Positions 1 to 8,571 of a stretch of DNA of 64,000 nucleotides are shown here, one piece after another (position 1 is the stretch's first letter; each line of letters begins with the position of its first letter). The notes under the pieces were generated by a model. It had not been told where the DNA came from and searched no databases. It worked only from the letters and a program-made list of their open reading frames with translations. Made by a program: the position numbers and the translations under genes. This DNA comes from Paracoccaceae bacterium (lineage in GTDB: Bacteria; Pseudomonadota; Alphaproteobacteria; Rhodobacterales; Rhodobacteraceae), in the NCBI GenBank assembly GCA_009773375.1, contig WRPH01000024.1, positions 30,953 to 94,952 of the forward strand, in the 5' to 3' direction.

Positions 1-97
1 TTTCGTGGATGACCACGCGCGTGCCTGCCTGTGCCGCTTGCCAAGCCGCTTCCGATCCGGCCATGCCGCCGCCGATGATGTGCAATTCCTGTGTCAT
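1..97 (-). CDS. trmFO: TrmFO, 5' end only (folate-dependent tRNA U54 methyltransferase)
   Basis: Only the first 32 codons are in the window; the gene continues off the left edge. The N-terminus begins MTQELHIIGGGMAGSEAAW, which contains the FAD-binding glycine-rich loop (GGGMAGSEA) typical of TrmFO (formerly Gid), followed by a second beta strand ending in VVIHE. The family uses FAD and methylenetetrahydrofolate to methylate uridine 54 of tRNA. The start is the ATG at 97. The call rests on this short but characteristic N-terminus. Confidence 0.85.
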   Translation of the reverse strand, partial: MTQELHIIGGGMAGSEAAWQAAQAGTRVVIHE

Positions 98-123
98 AGC
101 CGCGATGTAGCCCTGCACGCGGC

Positions 124-474
124 TTAGATCAAGGCGATGCGTTCGCGTTGTGCCGGGTCGGGGAAGGGGCGGTATAGCCCAACCTCGATGTCGCCGATCA
201 TCTGGTGCATCAGATCATATCGCCGCTCGGCAGCTTCATCGGGGTTTGACAGCGCCGCGAAGGCATCATCCAGATCGGCCAGACCGCCGACGTCAATTTC
301 CAGCAGAAAATCGGTATGTGCGCCCGAAGCCAGCCGGAATTTTCGCCGCATCAGCCGCCAATCCACGATCAGCCCTTGCGATTTCAGATAGGTCATCCAC
401 GCCTCTACCGCCGCAGCGAAGGCCAATGCGCGCGCGCCGTCTTTCAGTTCGATCATGCAATGATAAATGTTCAT
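124..474 (-). CDS. Conserved hypothetical protein (DUF6614-like)
   Basis: A 116-residue acidic soluble protein beginning MNIYHCMIELKDGARALAF. It has no signal peptide or membrane segment. The charged, alternating pattern of the first 70 residues resembles small alpha/beta proteins annotated in Rhodobacteraceae as DUF6614; I recall that family from memory and could not search it. The start is supported by a GGAGG ribosome site 4 bases upstream of the ATG. It lies just upstream of trmFO on the same strand and may be cotranscribed. No function can be given. Confidence 0.65.
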   Translation of the reverse strand: MNIYHCMIELKDGARALAFAAAVEAWMTYLKSQGLIVDWRLMRRKFRLASGAHTDFLLEIDVGGLADLDDAFAALSNPDEAAERRYDLMHQMIGDIEVGLYRPFPDPAQRERIALI

Positions 475-521
475 GCCGCCTCCTGTCGGGAACAGGAAAC
501 CAGCAAAGCCTTGCGATTTTC

Positions 522-848
522 TTAAGGCGCTTCAGAGAATCGCCGCTGCAACGCCGCACGTTCCGCCGCGACAAATACCGTAGGATCGGCACCAATATCA
601 CGCCCCAAAGCGCGGGCCGTATCAAAAAAACCTTGTGCAGGAAGGCCTTGCGCCAACCGTCCTTCGCAAACCACCGCTAGAAACGGCTGGCCCGCCGCGG
701 CGTCGGCCTGCATCAAAGCCTCCAGCGCCGCCGTCAGTTTCGCAATCGCGCCGGGGCCGGGGATGCCCAGATCGCGGGCCAGCGCGCCGTAGCTGATCGT
801 CTGGTTGTGCGCGGCGAGCAAAGCCAGCCGCGCCACAAGATCATTCAT
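522..848 (-). CDS. Small conserved protein translationally coupled to gyrA
   Basis: A 108-residue protein whose first codons overlap the last 8 bases of gyrA on the same strand, so it is probably translated by coupling. The N-terminal part (NQTISYGALARDLGIPGPG) looks like a helix-turn-helix or the winged-helix part of alkyltransferase-like proteins, which share a YGxLAxxLG pattern. The catalytic PCHR motif of O6-methylguanine methyltransferases is absent. I do not recognise a specific function. Its position behind gyrA suggests only shared expression. Confidence 0.65.
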   Translation of the reverse strand: MNDLVARLALLAAHNQTISYGALARDLGIPGPGAIAKLTAALEALMQADAAAGQPFLAVVCEGRLAQGLPAQGFFDTARALGRDIGADPTVFVAAERAALQRRFSEAP

Positions 849-3555
849 CGCCCTGTTCGGCGACGCGGGCGACCGACACCACTTCCTCGCCCTTGCCGGT
901 GTTGAACACCTTCACCCCGCCAGCTGACCGAGAGCGGAACGAGATCTGCTCCACCGGCACCCGGATCGACTGCCCGGTGCTGGTCGCCAGCATGATCTGA
1001 TCCGACAGATCGACCTTGAACGAGGCCACCAGCGGCCCGCCACGCATCGCGCCATCCATCGCCTTCACGCCCATACCACCACGCCCGCGCACCGGATAAT
1101 CGTGGCTGGAGCTGAGCTTACCCGAACCCGAGGTGGTGATTGTCAGGATCAGATCTTCGGCTGCCGACATTTCGGCATAGCGTTCGGTCGAAAGCTGACC
1201 GGCCTCGACGGCAGCTTCTTCTTCATCGGCCTCGACCTCATCAACCGCCCCTGCCATCAGTCTGCGCTGCTTCAGATAGGCCTCGCGCTCTGCCGGGTCG
1301 GCCTCAAAGTGCCGGATGATCGACATCGACACCACTTTATCGCCCGCGCCAACCCGAATGCCGCGCACCCCGGTGGAGCCGCGCGATTTGAACACGCGAA
1401 TTTCCGTGGTCGGGAAGCGGATCGCCCGGCCAAGCGCCGTGACCAGCATGATATCGTCGTTTTCATCGGCAATCGCCGCATTCACCAGCGACACGCCGTC
1501 GGGCAATTTCATCGCAATCTTGCCATTGCGCATGACATTGGTGAAATCCGACAGATCGTTCTGCCGCACGTCGCCATCCGAGGTGGCAAAGACGATTTGC
1601 AGGTCTTCCCATTCGGCTTCTGGCGCATCCACCGGCATCAGGGCTGCGATGCTGATGCCCTGCGCGATGGGCAGAATATTTACCATCGCCTTGCCCTTGG
1701 CAGTGCGACCGGCCAGCGGCAGACGCCAGGTTTTCAGCTTGTAAACCATGCCATCGGTGGTGAAGAACAGCAGGTTGGTATGGGTATTGGCGACAAACAG
1801 CGTCGTCACCACGTCATCTTCTTTGGTCGCCATCGATGACAGCCCCTTGCCGCCGCGGTTCTGGCTGCGGAATTCGATCAGCGGCGTGCGCTTGATGTAG
1901 CCGCCGCTGGTGATCGTTACCACCATATCTTCGCGTTCGATCAGGTCTTCATCGTCCATATCGCCGGCCCAGTCGACGATTTCGGTGCGGCGCGGCACCG
2001 CGAACATCGACTTCACGTCGCGCAATTCGTCCGAGATGATCGCCATGATCCGCTCACGGCTGCCGAGAATTTCAAGGTAATCCTTGATCTTGCCAGCGAG
2101 TTCCTGCAACTCGTCGGTGATTTCCTTCACGCCCATCGCGGTCAGGCGTTGCAGCCGCAGATCAAGGATCGCGCGGGCCTGAATTTCCGACAGGTTATAG
2201 GTGCCGTCTTCGTTGACCGGGTGGGTCGGGTCGTCAATCAGCTTGATATAGGGGATGATGTCGCCCGCGGGCCAGCGCCGCGTCATCAGCCGCTCGCGCG
2301 CTTCCGCCGGATCGGCCGACGAACGAATGGTTGCCACCACCTCATCGACGTTGGAAACCGCCACCGCCAGACCGCACAGGATATGGCTGCGCTCGCGGGC
2401 GCGGCGCAGTTCATAGGCGGTGCGGCGTGCGACAACTTCTTCGCGGAAGGTGATGAAATGGCGCAAGAAATCCGCCAGCGTCAGTTGTTCCGGTCGCCCG
2501 CCATTCAGCGCCAGCATGTTGCAGCCGAACGAGGTTTGCATCGGCGTAAAACGATACAACTGGTTCAGAACCACATCCGCCGTGGCATCCCGTTTCAATT
2601 CGATCACCACCCGCACGCCGATCCGGTCGGATTCGTCCTGCACATGCGCGATGCCTTCGATCTTCTTTTCACGCACCTGTTCGGCGATGATTTCGATCAT
2701 CCGCGCCTTGTTGACCTGATACGGCACTTCATCGATGATGATTGCCCAGCGGCCTGAACGGATTTCTTCAATCCGGGTTTTTGCCCGGATGATCACCGAC
2801 CCGCGACCTTCGAGATAGGCTTTGCGCGCGCCGGAGCGGCCCAGAATCGTCGCCCCAGTGGGGAAATCGGGGGCGGGAATGATTTCCATCAACTGTTCGA
2901 TGCTGATGTCGGGGTTGTCGATCATCGCCAGCGTGCCGTCGATCACTTCGCCAAGGTTATGCGGCGGGATGTTGGTGGCCATGCCCACCGCGATACCGCC
3001 TGCGCCATTGACCAGCATGTTCGGGAACCGCGCCGGAAGCACCGTAGGTTCACGGTCCTTGCCGTCGTAGTTGTCTTGGAAATCAACGGTTTCCTTGTCG
3101 ATATCCGCCAGCAGGAAGGCGGCGGGCTTGTCCATCCGCACCTCGGTATAGCGCATTGCCGCCGCCGCATCGCCGTCCATGCTGCCAAAGTTGCCTTGCC
3201 CGTCCAGAAGCGGCAGGCTCATTGAAAACGGCTGCGCCATCCGCACCAGCGCGTCATAGATCGCGCTATCGCCATGCGGGTGGTATTTCCCCATCGTATC
3301 GCCAACCGGCCGGGCCGATTTGCGATAGGGCTTGTCGTGGGCGTTGTTGGTCTCGTGCATGGCAAACAAGATGCGGCGATGCACCGGTTTCAGCCCGTCG
3401 CGCAGGTCGGGAATGGCACGGGAAACGATCACGCTCATCGCATAATCGAGATAGGCGGTCTTCATCTCGGCAGCAATGTCGATCTGCGGGCCGTCATGCG
3501 CCATGCGGATCGGCTTTTCGTCTGTATTTTCAGGGGTTTCCGGGGTATCGCTCAC
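841..3555 (-). CDS. gyrA: DNA gyrase subunit A
   Basis: Type II topoisomerase breakage-reunion subunit, which forms an A2B2 complex with GyrB and introduces negative supercoils. The 904-residue product has the usual length. The active-site tyrosine is Tyr136 in AMRYTEVRM. The quinolone-resistance region reads [19 protein letters not shown], with serine at residue 97 and aspartate at 101 (equivalent to E. coli 83 and 87), the susceptible form. The C-terminal half holds the beta-pinwheel repeats, including a GyrA-box-like segment (QNRGGKG, near residue 567). An acidic insertion (about residues 765-785) lies within the C-terminal domain. It is divergent from the aminomutase gene; the start is the ATG at 3555. 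Confidence 0.97.
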   Translation of the reverse strand: MSDTPETPENTDEKPIRMAHDGPQIDIAAEMKTAYLDYAMSVIVSRAIPDLRDGLKPVHRRILFAMHETNNAHDKPYRKSARPVGDTMGKYHPHGDSAIYDALVRMAQPFSMSLPLLDGQGNFGSMDGDAAAAMRYTEVRMDKPAAFLLADIDKETVDFQDNYDGKDREPTVLPARFPNMLVNGAGGIAVGMATNIPPHNLGEVIDGTLAMIDNPDISIEQLMEIIPAPDFPTGATILGRSGARKAYLEGRGSVIIRAKTRIEEIRSGRWAIIIDEVPYQVNKARMIEIIAEQVREKKIEGIAHVQDESDRIGVRVVIELKRDATADVVLNQLYRFTPMQTSFGCNMLALNGGRPEQLTLADFLRHFITFREEVVARRTAYELRRARERSHILCGLAVAVSNVDEVVATIRSSADPAEARERLMTRRWPAGDIIPYIKLIDDPTHPVNEDGTYNLSEIQARAILDLRLQRLTAMGVKEITDELQELAGKIKDYLEILGSRERIMAIISDELRDVKSMFAVPRRTEIVDWAGDMDDEDLIEREDMVVTITSGGYIKRTPLIEFRSQNRGGKGLSSMATKEDDVVTTLFVANTHTNLLFFTTDGMVYKLKTWRLPLAGRTAKGKAMVNILPIAQGISIAALMPVDAPEAEWEDLQIVFATSDGDVRQNDLSDFTNVMRNGKIAMKLPDGVSLVNAAIADENDDIMLVTALGRAIRFPTTEIRVFKSRGSTGVRGIRVGAGDKVVSMSIIRHFEADPAEREAYLKQRRLMAGAVDEVEADEEEAAVEAGQLSTERYAEMSAAEDLILTITTSGSGKLSSSHDYPVRGRGGMGVKAMDGAMRGGPLVASFKVDLSDQIMLATSTGQSIRVPVEQISFRSRSAGGVKVFNTGKGEEVVSVARVAEQGDE

Positions 3556-3705
3556 GTAACGCCGCCTTGTTGCCGAGGTCTAGATATTGGTGCTGCGTTT
3601 CTACACCATTCTAGCCGTGGTGTGCAAGGCGAACGGGGCAAAGATGGCTTGCGCTTTGGCCCGGCGGGGCGGATAAGCCAGCGCCGCAAATGCCCCCGGA
3701 CCGAG

Positions 3706-4743
3706 ATGAAAAAACGCAGCCTGAGCCAGATATCCGACCTTGTTGCCGCAGGTCTTGTGCCCGCCGACGCAGCCCCGGCGCTTGCCCCGGTGGCCGAGGC
3801 GTTCCGCATCCGTCTGACCAATGCGATGCACACCGCCATCACCGGCCCGGATGATGCCATCGCCCGCCAGTTCCTGCCCAACACCGCCGAGCTGACCATC
3901 CGCCCGGAGGAACTCCACGACCCGATTGGCGACGCCACCTACAGCCCGACCCCCGGTCTGACTCATCGCTACCCCGACCGGGTGATCCTTGCCGCCACCC
4001 ACACCTGCGAGGTCTATTGCCGCTTTTGCTTCCGGCGCGAGGCGGTGGGTGAAGAGGGTGCCTTGCCCGACGCCGATCTGACCGCTGCCCTGGCCTACAT
4101 CGCCGCCACCCCCGCCATTACCGAGGTGATCCTGACCGGCGGCGACCCCTTGGTGCTGTCGCCACGCCGCCTTGCCGCGCTGATGCAGCGGCTGGCGGCG
4201 ATCCCACATGTCGAGATTGTGCGCTTTCATACCCGCGTGCCGGTGGTCGCCCCGGCCCGCATCACCGCCGAGATGGTTCGGGCGTTGCGGGCGCGGCCGA
4301 CCACCTATCTGGTGCTGCACACCAACCACGCGCAGGAAATCACCCCGGCGGCGCAGGCGGCACTGGCGCAGCTGGCCGATGCCGGGATTCCGCTGCTGTC
4401 GCAATCAGTGCTGCTGCGCGGCATCAACGATGATGCCGCCACGCTGGAGACGCTGTTTCGCACCCTGCTGCGCCACCGCGTGACGCCGTATTACCTGCAC
4501 CACTGCGATCTGGCGCGCGGCACCAGCCATTTCCGCACCACGATTGCGGCGGGGCAGGCGATCATGGCCGCCTTGCGCGGGCGGCTGTCGGGGATCGGCA
4601 TTCCGACCTATGTGCTTGATATTCCTGGTGGCTTTGGCAAGGTGCCGATCGGGCCGGGCTATGTGCAGCCCAGCGGCGACGGCTATCAGATCACTGATTG
4701 GCAGGGCCGCCTGCACAGCTACCGCGACCCCGAAACCCCTTAA
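3706..4743 (+). CDS. epmB: Lysine-2,3-aminomutase-like radical SAM protein (KamA/EpmB family)
   Basis: A 345-residue radical SAM protein, the length of EpmB. The [4Fe-4S] cluster motif CxxxCxxC is at Cys101, Cys105 and Cys108 (THTCEVYCRFCFR), followed by the SAM-binding GGDPL motif near residue 146. Family members carry out PLP- and SAM-dependent 1,2-amino shifts; EpmB converts lysine to beta-lysine for elongation factor P. Neither efp nor epmA is in the window, so the substrate is an inference. I chose the ATG at 3706 because upstream in-frame sequence runs antisense into gyrA and does not resemble the family. The gene converges on ocd with a 4-bp overlap. Confidence 0.85.
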   Translation: MKKRSLSQISDLVAAGLVPADAAPALAPVAEAFRIRLTNAMHTAITGPDDAIARQFLPNTAELTIRPEELHDPIGDATYSPTPGLTHRYPDRVILAATHTCEVYCRFCFRREAVGEEGALPDADLTAALAYIAATPAITEVILTGGDPLVLSPRRLAALMQRLAAIPHVEIVRFHTRVPVVAPARITAEMVRALRARPTTYLVLHTNHAQEITPAAQAALAQLADAGIPLLSQSVLLRGINDDAATLETLFRTLLRHRVTPYYLHHCDLARGTSHFRTTIAAGQAIMAALRGRLSGIGIPTYVLDIPGGFGKVPIGPGYVQPSGDGYQITDWQGRLHSYRDPETP

Positions 4744-5783
4744 CCCGCGCGCAGGATCATCCCGAACAAATCGCGCGGATCATCCGGGTCTGCGATCATG
4801 TCCAGCTGCGTGCAGAACCCGGTTTCCGCCAGCTTCTTGCGCACATAGCGCAGCGCCGAGAAATCCTCGACCGCGAAGCCCACCGAATCAAACAGCGTGA
4901 TCGCGCGGGCATCGTGGCGTCCCTTGGCCTGACCCAAAATCACCTGCCACAGCTCTGTCACCGGATGATCGGGGGCAAGCTGCTGAATCTCGCCTTCAAT
5001 CCGGGTCTGTTCCGGGTATTCGACGAAGATTTGCGACCGCAGCAGAATATCCTTGTGCAACTCGGTCTTGCCGGGGCAATCGCCGCCGACCGCGTTGATA
5101 TGCACGCCTGCGCCGACCATGTTGTCGGTCAGGATGGTGGCATATTGCTTGTCCGCGGTGACGGTGGTGATGATCTGCGCCCCCAAAATCGCCTCTTCCG
5201 GCGTTTGGCAGACCACCACGCGCAAGCCGCGCCCGGCCAGATTGGCCGCGCATTTGGCGCTGGCCGTTGCGTCAATATCGTAAAGCCGCACCTCGGAAAT
5301 CCCGCAAATTGCCTTGAAGCCAAGCGCCTGAAATTCCGATTGCGCGCCATTGCCGATCAGCGCCATCGTCGTGGACCCAACCGGAGCCAACCACTTCGCC
5401 GCCATCGCGCTGGTCGCAGCGGTACGCAGCGCGGTCAGGATGGTCATTTCCGACAGCAGCACCGGATAGCCTGTCGCCACATCGGCCAAAAGCCCAAAAG
5501 CGGTCACGGTTTGCAAGCCGTTCTTCATGTTCGAAGGGTGGCCGTTGACGTATTTGAAACCATAGGTTTCGCCGTCCGAGGTCGGCATCAGTTCAATCAC
5601 GCCCACATCGGAATGGCTGGCGACGCGCGGGGTCTTGTCAAACAGCGGCCAGCGGCGGAAATCGGCCTCGATTTCAGCCGCAAGGTCGCTCAGCACCTGT
5701 TCAACGCCCAGATGCAGCACCAGTTTCAGCATGTTATCGACAGAGACGAAGGGCACAAGGGCCTGACGCGAGGGCGTGGTCAT
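4740..5783 (-). CDS. ocd: Ornithine cyclodeaminase
   Basis: NAD-dependent enzyme of the ornithine cyclodeaminase/mu-crystallin family, which converts ornithine to proline and ammonia. The 347-residue product contains the dinucleotide-binding segment ALIGNGAQSEFQALGF (near residue 140) and the substrate-region motif NAVGGDCPGKTEL (near residue 231), where the aspartate is the catalytic residue conserved in true ornithine cyclodeaminases. An AAGGA site precedes the ATG at 5783. It lies 18 bp downstream of arginase on the same strand, so the pair probably forms an arginine to ornithine to proline operon. Confidence 0.93.
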   Translation of the reverse strand: MTTPSRQALVPFVSVDNMLKLVLHLGVEQVLSDLAAEIEADFRRWPLFDKTPRVASHSDVGVIELMPTSDGETYGFKYVNGHPSNMKNGLQTVTAFGLLADVATGYPVLLSEMTILTALRTAATSAMAAKWLAPVGSTTMALIGNGAQSEFQALGFKAICGISEVRLYDIDATASAKCAANLAGRGLRVVVCQTPEEAILGAQIITTVTADKQYATILTDNMVGAGVHINAVGGDCPGKTELHKDILLRSQIFVEYPEQTRIEGEIQQLAPDHPVTELWQVILGQAKGRHDARAITLFDSVGFAVEDFSALRYVRKKLAETGFCTQLDMIADPDDPRDLFGMILRAG

Positions 5784-5801
5784 CGGGTTTCCTTACCGGG
5801 A

Positions 5802-6725
5802 TCAATAGCTGCGGGTCGGGCGGTCGAACACTTTGCGGCCCATCAGGCTGCCGACAAGGTCCACCATCAGTTTCGCGGTGCGGCCGCGCTCGTCCAGAAA
5901 CGGGTTCAGCTCCACCAGATCCAGCGAGGTCACCAGATTGCTTTCGTGCAACAGCTCCATCACCAGATGCGCCTCGCGGAAGGTGGTGCCGCCCGGAACC
6001 GTGGTGCCGACCGCAGGCGCAATCGACGGATCTAGAAAATCCACGTCCAGCGACACATGCAGCATACCGCCCGCCGCACGCACCTTGTCCAGAAATTCGC
6101 GCAGCGGGGCGACGATGCCACGTTCATCCAGCACCCGCATGTCGTTGATCGCCAGATCGTGCTTCAACAGCGCGGCATGTTCGGCAGGATCGACCGACCG
6201 GATGCCGTAAAGGCAGATACGTTCAGCCGGGATCACGGCGGGGAAGGGCGGAAACGCCTCGAACCCGTCACGCCCCGCGATATAGGCCACCGGCGTGCCG
6301 TGCAGATTGCCGCTGGTCGTGGTCAAGGGCGTGTGAAAATCCGAATGCGCATCCAGCCACAGCAGGAACAGCGGGCGGCCCGCGCGCGCGGCAAAAGCTG
6401 CGGCCCCCGCCACCGACCCCAGCGCCAGACTGTGATCGCCGCCCAGAATGATCGGCAAACCGCCCTTGCTTAGTGCGTCATCCACCTTGTCGGCCAGCGT
6501 CTCGGTCCAGCCCAGCACCTGCGGCAGCATATGCACCGCCGGGTTGGGGCTGGTCACGTCTTTCAACTCCGGCAGCACCAGATCGCCCCAATCTTCCACG
6601 CCATGCCCCAGGTCGCGGATGGCCTGGGCCAGCCCGGCGACACGGTAAGCGGTTGGCCCCATCACGCAGCCGGGGCGGCGTTGGCCTTCGTCTATCGGCG
6701 CACCGATCAGAATGGTGTTGGACAT
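5802..6725 (-). CDS. rocF: Arginase
   Basis: Manganese-dependent arginase of 307 residues, hydrolysing arginine to ornithine and urea. The metal-binding motifs are present in order: GGDHS (near residue 94), DAHSDFH (near 122), and SLDVDFLDPSIAP (near 224). The reading frame extends further upstream, but the ATG at 6725 is the better start because an AAGGAGA site lies 8 bases before it and the product then begins MSNTILIGAPIDEG as in the family. It is the first gene of the pair with ocd and is divergent from an Lrp-type regulator, which makes arginine-responsive control likely. Confidence 0.95.
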   Translation of the reverse strand: MSNTILIGAPIDEGQRRPGCVMGPTAYRVAGLAQAIRDLGHGVEDWGDLVLPELKDVTSPNPAVHMLPQVLGWTETLADKVDDALSKGGLPIILGGDHSLALGSVAGAAAFAARAGRPLFLLWLDAHSDFHTPLTTTSGNLHGTPVAYIAGRDGFEAFPPFPAVIPAERICLYGIRSVDPAEHAALLKHDLAINDMRVLDERGIVAPLREFLDKVRAAGGMLHVSLDVDFLDPSIAPAVGTTVPGGTTFREAHLVMELLHESNLVTSLDLVELNPFLDERGRTAKLMVDLVGSLMGRKVFDRPTRSY

Positions 6726-6830
6726 CGGGCTTCTCCTTTGGTCAGACAATCTTTCCGTCTTGCGGCGAATCATACGCGCATTTACGACGTTTCGCACAAG
6801 CTGCTTTCCATAACGGCAGGAAGATTGATC
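6726..6830. promoter_or_regulatory. Divergent promoter region between arginase and the Lrp-type regulator
   Basis: These 105 bp separate two divergent start codons and must hold both promoters. The left end carries the AAGGAGA ribosome site of rocF. The middle is relatively AT-rich (GAATCATACGCGCATTTACG). In this arrangement Lrp/AsnC regulators generally bind the shared region and respond to an amino acid, here presumably arginine or ornithine. I could not define the operator by eye. Confidence 0.5.
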
Positions 6831-7265
6831 ATGTTGGATGATGTCGATACGCGCCTGATTGCTGAACTGCGCCGCGATGGCCGCGCAGCACTTTCAGATT
6901 TGTCAGAACGTCTGGGCCTGTCGCGCGCCACCGTTCGCGCCCGGATGGAGCGGTTGACCGCGAAGGGCGAGATCGCCGGTTTCACCGTGCTGACCCGGTC
7001 CGACGTGGCCGAAGCGCCTGTGCGCGGGCTGATGATGATCATCATCGAAGGCAAGGGCGGCGAAAAGGTGATGGCGCGGCTGGCCGGGATTCCGGCGGTG
7101 ATGGCGGTGCATTCGACTAACGGCAAATGGAGCCTGATCGCCGAGATTTCCACCCAGACCCTGATCGAGCTCGATGAGGTGATCAACCGCATCCGCAACA
7201 TTGATGGCGTGCTGACTTCGGAAACCAACCTGCTGCTGTCAACGCGCAAAGCCGGGCGGCGTTGA
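6831..7265 (+). CDS. Lrp/AsnC family transcriptional regulator
   Basis: A 144-residue regulator with the standard two-domain layout. An N-terminal helix-turn-helix (DTRLIAELRRDGRAALSDLS, then LGLSRATVRARMERL) is followed by a C-terminal RAM/ligand-binding beta-alpha-beta domain (from about residue 65, with VMAVHSTNGKWSLIAEI). Divergent orientation from arginase and ornithine cyclodeaminase suggests it controls them, as known for PutR/ArgR-like Lrp members in alphaproteobacteria. The ATG at 6831 is preferred over upstream codons because it places the HTH at the usual distance from the N-terminus. Confidence 0.9.
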   Translation: MLDDVDTRLIAELRRDGRAALSDLSERLGLSRATVRARMERLTAKGEIAGFTVLTRSDVAEAPVRGLMMIIIEGKGGEKVMARLAGIPAVMAVHSTNGKWSLIAEISTQTLIELDEVINRIRNIDGVLTSETNLLLSTRKAGRR

Positions 7266-7282
7266 CTGCTCCGGCCCCGCTT

Positions 7283-8059
7283 TCAGGCCCCGCGAAACTT
7301 CGCCGCGCGCTTTTCCAGAAACGCCGCCACACCCTCGCGGAAATCCTCTGATGCGCCACAAACGCCCTGCAACCGCGCCTCCAGCGCCAGTTGCGCGTCC
7401 AGAACATTGCCAAACGAGGCCCGCAGCGCCGTCTTCACGCCGCGATAAGCCAGCGTTGGCCCGTTGGCCAAAGCCGCCGCCCGCGCCCGCCAATGCGCGG
7501 CAAAGTCTTGATCCGGCACGCATTCATAGATCATGCCCCACTCCGCCGCTTGGCTTGCACTTACCTTGTCGGCAAACAGCACCGCCCCCATCGCGCGGGC
7601 AAGCCCGATCTGGCGCGGCAGCCAATAACTGCCGCCAGCGTCCGGCACCAGACCGATCCGGGTAAACGCCTGAATGAAGCTGGCACTTTCGCACGCCATC
7701 ACCACATCCGCCGCCAACGCCAGATTGGCCCCGGCCCCTGCAGCCGCCCCGTTCACCGCCGAAATCGTCGGGATCGGGCAATCGGTGATCGCCTTCAGCA
7801 GCGGCACATATTCCTCATTCAGAATCCGCTCCAGATCAATCGACCCCACACGCGCCGCATCGCCCAGATCCTGCCCCGAGCAGAACGCCCGCCCGGCCCC
7901 GGTGATCACCAGCACCCGCGCATCATCCCCGGCGCGCAACACCGCCGCCAGCATTTCCGCCCGCAACTGCGACGACAGCGCGTTCATCACCTCGGGCCGG
8001 TTCAGCGTGATCACCGCCACCCCCGCCTCGACGCCGTAGCTGATACAGTCAAACCCCAT
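7283..8059 (-). CDS. Enoyl-CoA hydratase/isomerase, PaaG-like
   Basis: A 258-residue crotonase-fold protein. It contains the oxyanion-hole segments AGRAFCSGQDL (near residue 63) and NGAAAGAGANLALAAD (near 108). The active-site region GLVPDAGGSYWLPRQIGL carries an aspartate where hydratases have glutamate; this VPDAGG signature is typical of PaaG, 1,2-epoxyphenylacetyl-CoA isomerase. No other phenylacetate genes are near, so a more general acyl-CoA isomerase role is possible. The ATG at 8059 has a G-rich site (GGGGG) upstream; another in-frame ATG at 8071 lacks one. It lies downstream of ccmH on the same strand. Confidence 0.85.
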   Translation of the reverse strand: MGFDCISYGVEAGVAVITLNRPEVMNALSSQLRAEMLAAVLRAGDDARVLVITGAGRAFCSGQDLGDAARVGSIDLERILNEEYVPLLKAITDCPIPTISAVNGAAAGAGANLALAADVVMACESASFIQAFTRIGLVPDAGGSYWLPRQIGLARAMGAVLFADKVSASQAAEWGMIYECVPDQDFAAHWRARAAALANGPTLAYRGVKTALRASFGNVLDAQLALEARLQGVCGASEDFREGVAAFLEKRAAKFRGA

Positions 8060-8120
8060 CGCCGCCCCCATTTTCGCCCAGCCTAGCAGGGCAGGGGGCT
8101 GCGACCAGAGAAACCCTGCG

Positions 8121-8567
8121 TCACTTGTCCAGCAGATCGGCCAGCCGGGTCTTGTCGGCCTCGCTCAGGCTTTCGGCTTCGGCAGCATGCGCGCGCCTGC
8201 GGCTGGTGGCAAAGGCAATGCCGCCGCCCAGCAGCAGCATCGCAGGCCCCGCCAGCCACAGGATCAGGCTCGACCCTTCCGCCCGCGGTTTGAACAGCAC
8301 AAATTCGCCAAAGCGCGCCACGACATAATCCACCACCTCAGCGTCACTGTCGCCTTCCAGCAACCGCTCGCGCACCGCCAGCCGCAGATCGCGGCTGATC
8401 GGCGCGTTGGAATCGTCGATGCTTTCGCCCTGACAGACCGGGCAGCGCAGGTTGGCCGAAATCGCCCGCGCCCGTGCCTCCAGCCCCGGATCGGCCAGCA
8501 TTTCGCCCGGTTGCACCGCAAAGGCCGGGGCCGCGAACAGACATACCGCAAGGATCAGCGCGCGCAT
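8121..8567 (-). CDS. ccmH: Cytochrome c-type biogenesis protein CcmH
   Basis: A 148-residue membrane-anchored thiol-disulfide protein of cytochrome c maturation system I, which keeps apocytochrome c cysteines reduced for haem ligation with CcmF. An N-terminal signal segment ending in AAPAFA is followed by the redox motif LRCPVCQ (Cys42, Cys45), a helical domain, and one transmembrane helix (about residues 102-121). The start at 8567 has a GGAG site 7 bases upstream, in the last codons of ccmF. It is the second gene of a ccmF-ccmH pair. Confidence 0.93.
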   Translation of the reverse strand: MRALILAVCLFAAPAFAVQPGEMLADPGLEARARAISANLRCPVCQGESIDDSNAPISRDLRLAVRERLLEGDSDAEVVDYVVARFGEFVLFKPRAEGSSLILWLAGPAMLLLGGGIAFATSRRRAHAAEAESLSEADKTRLADLLDK

Positions 8568-8571
8568 CGGA

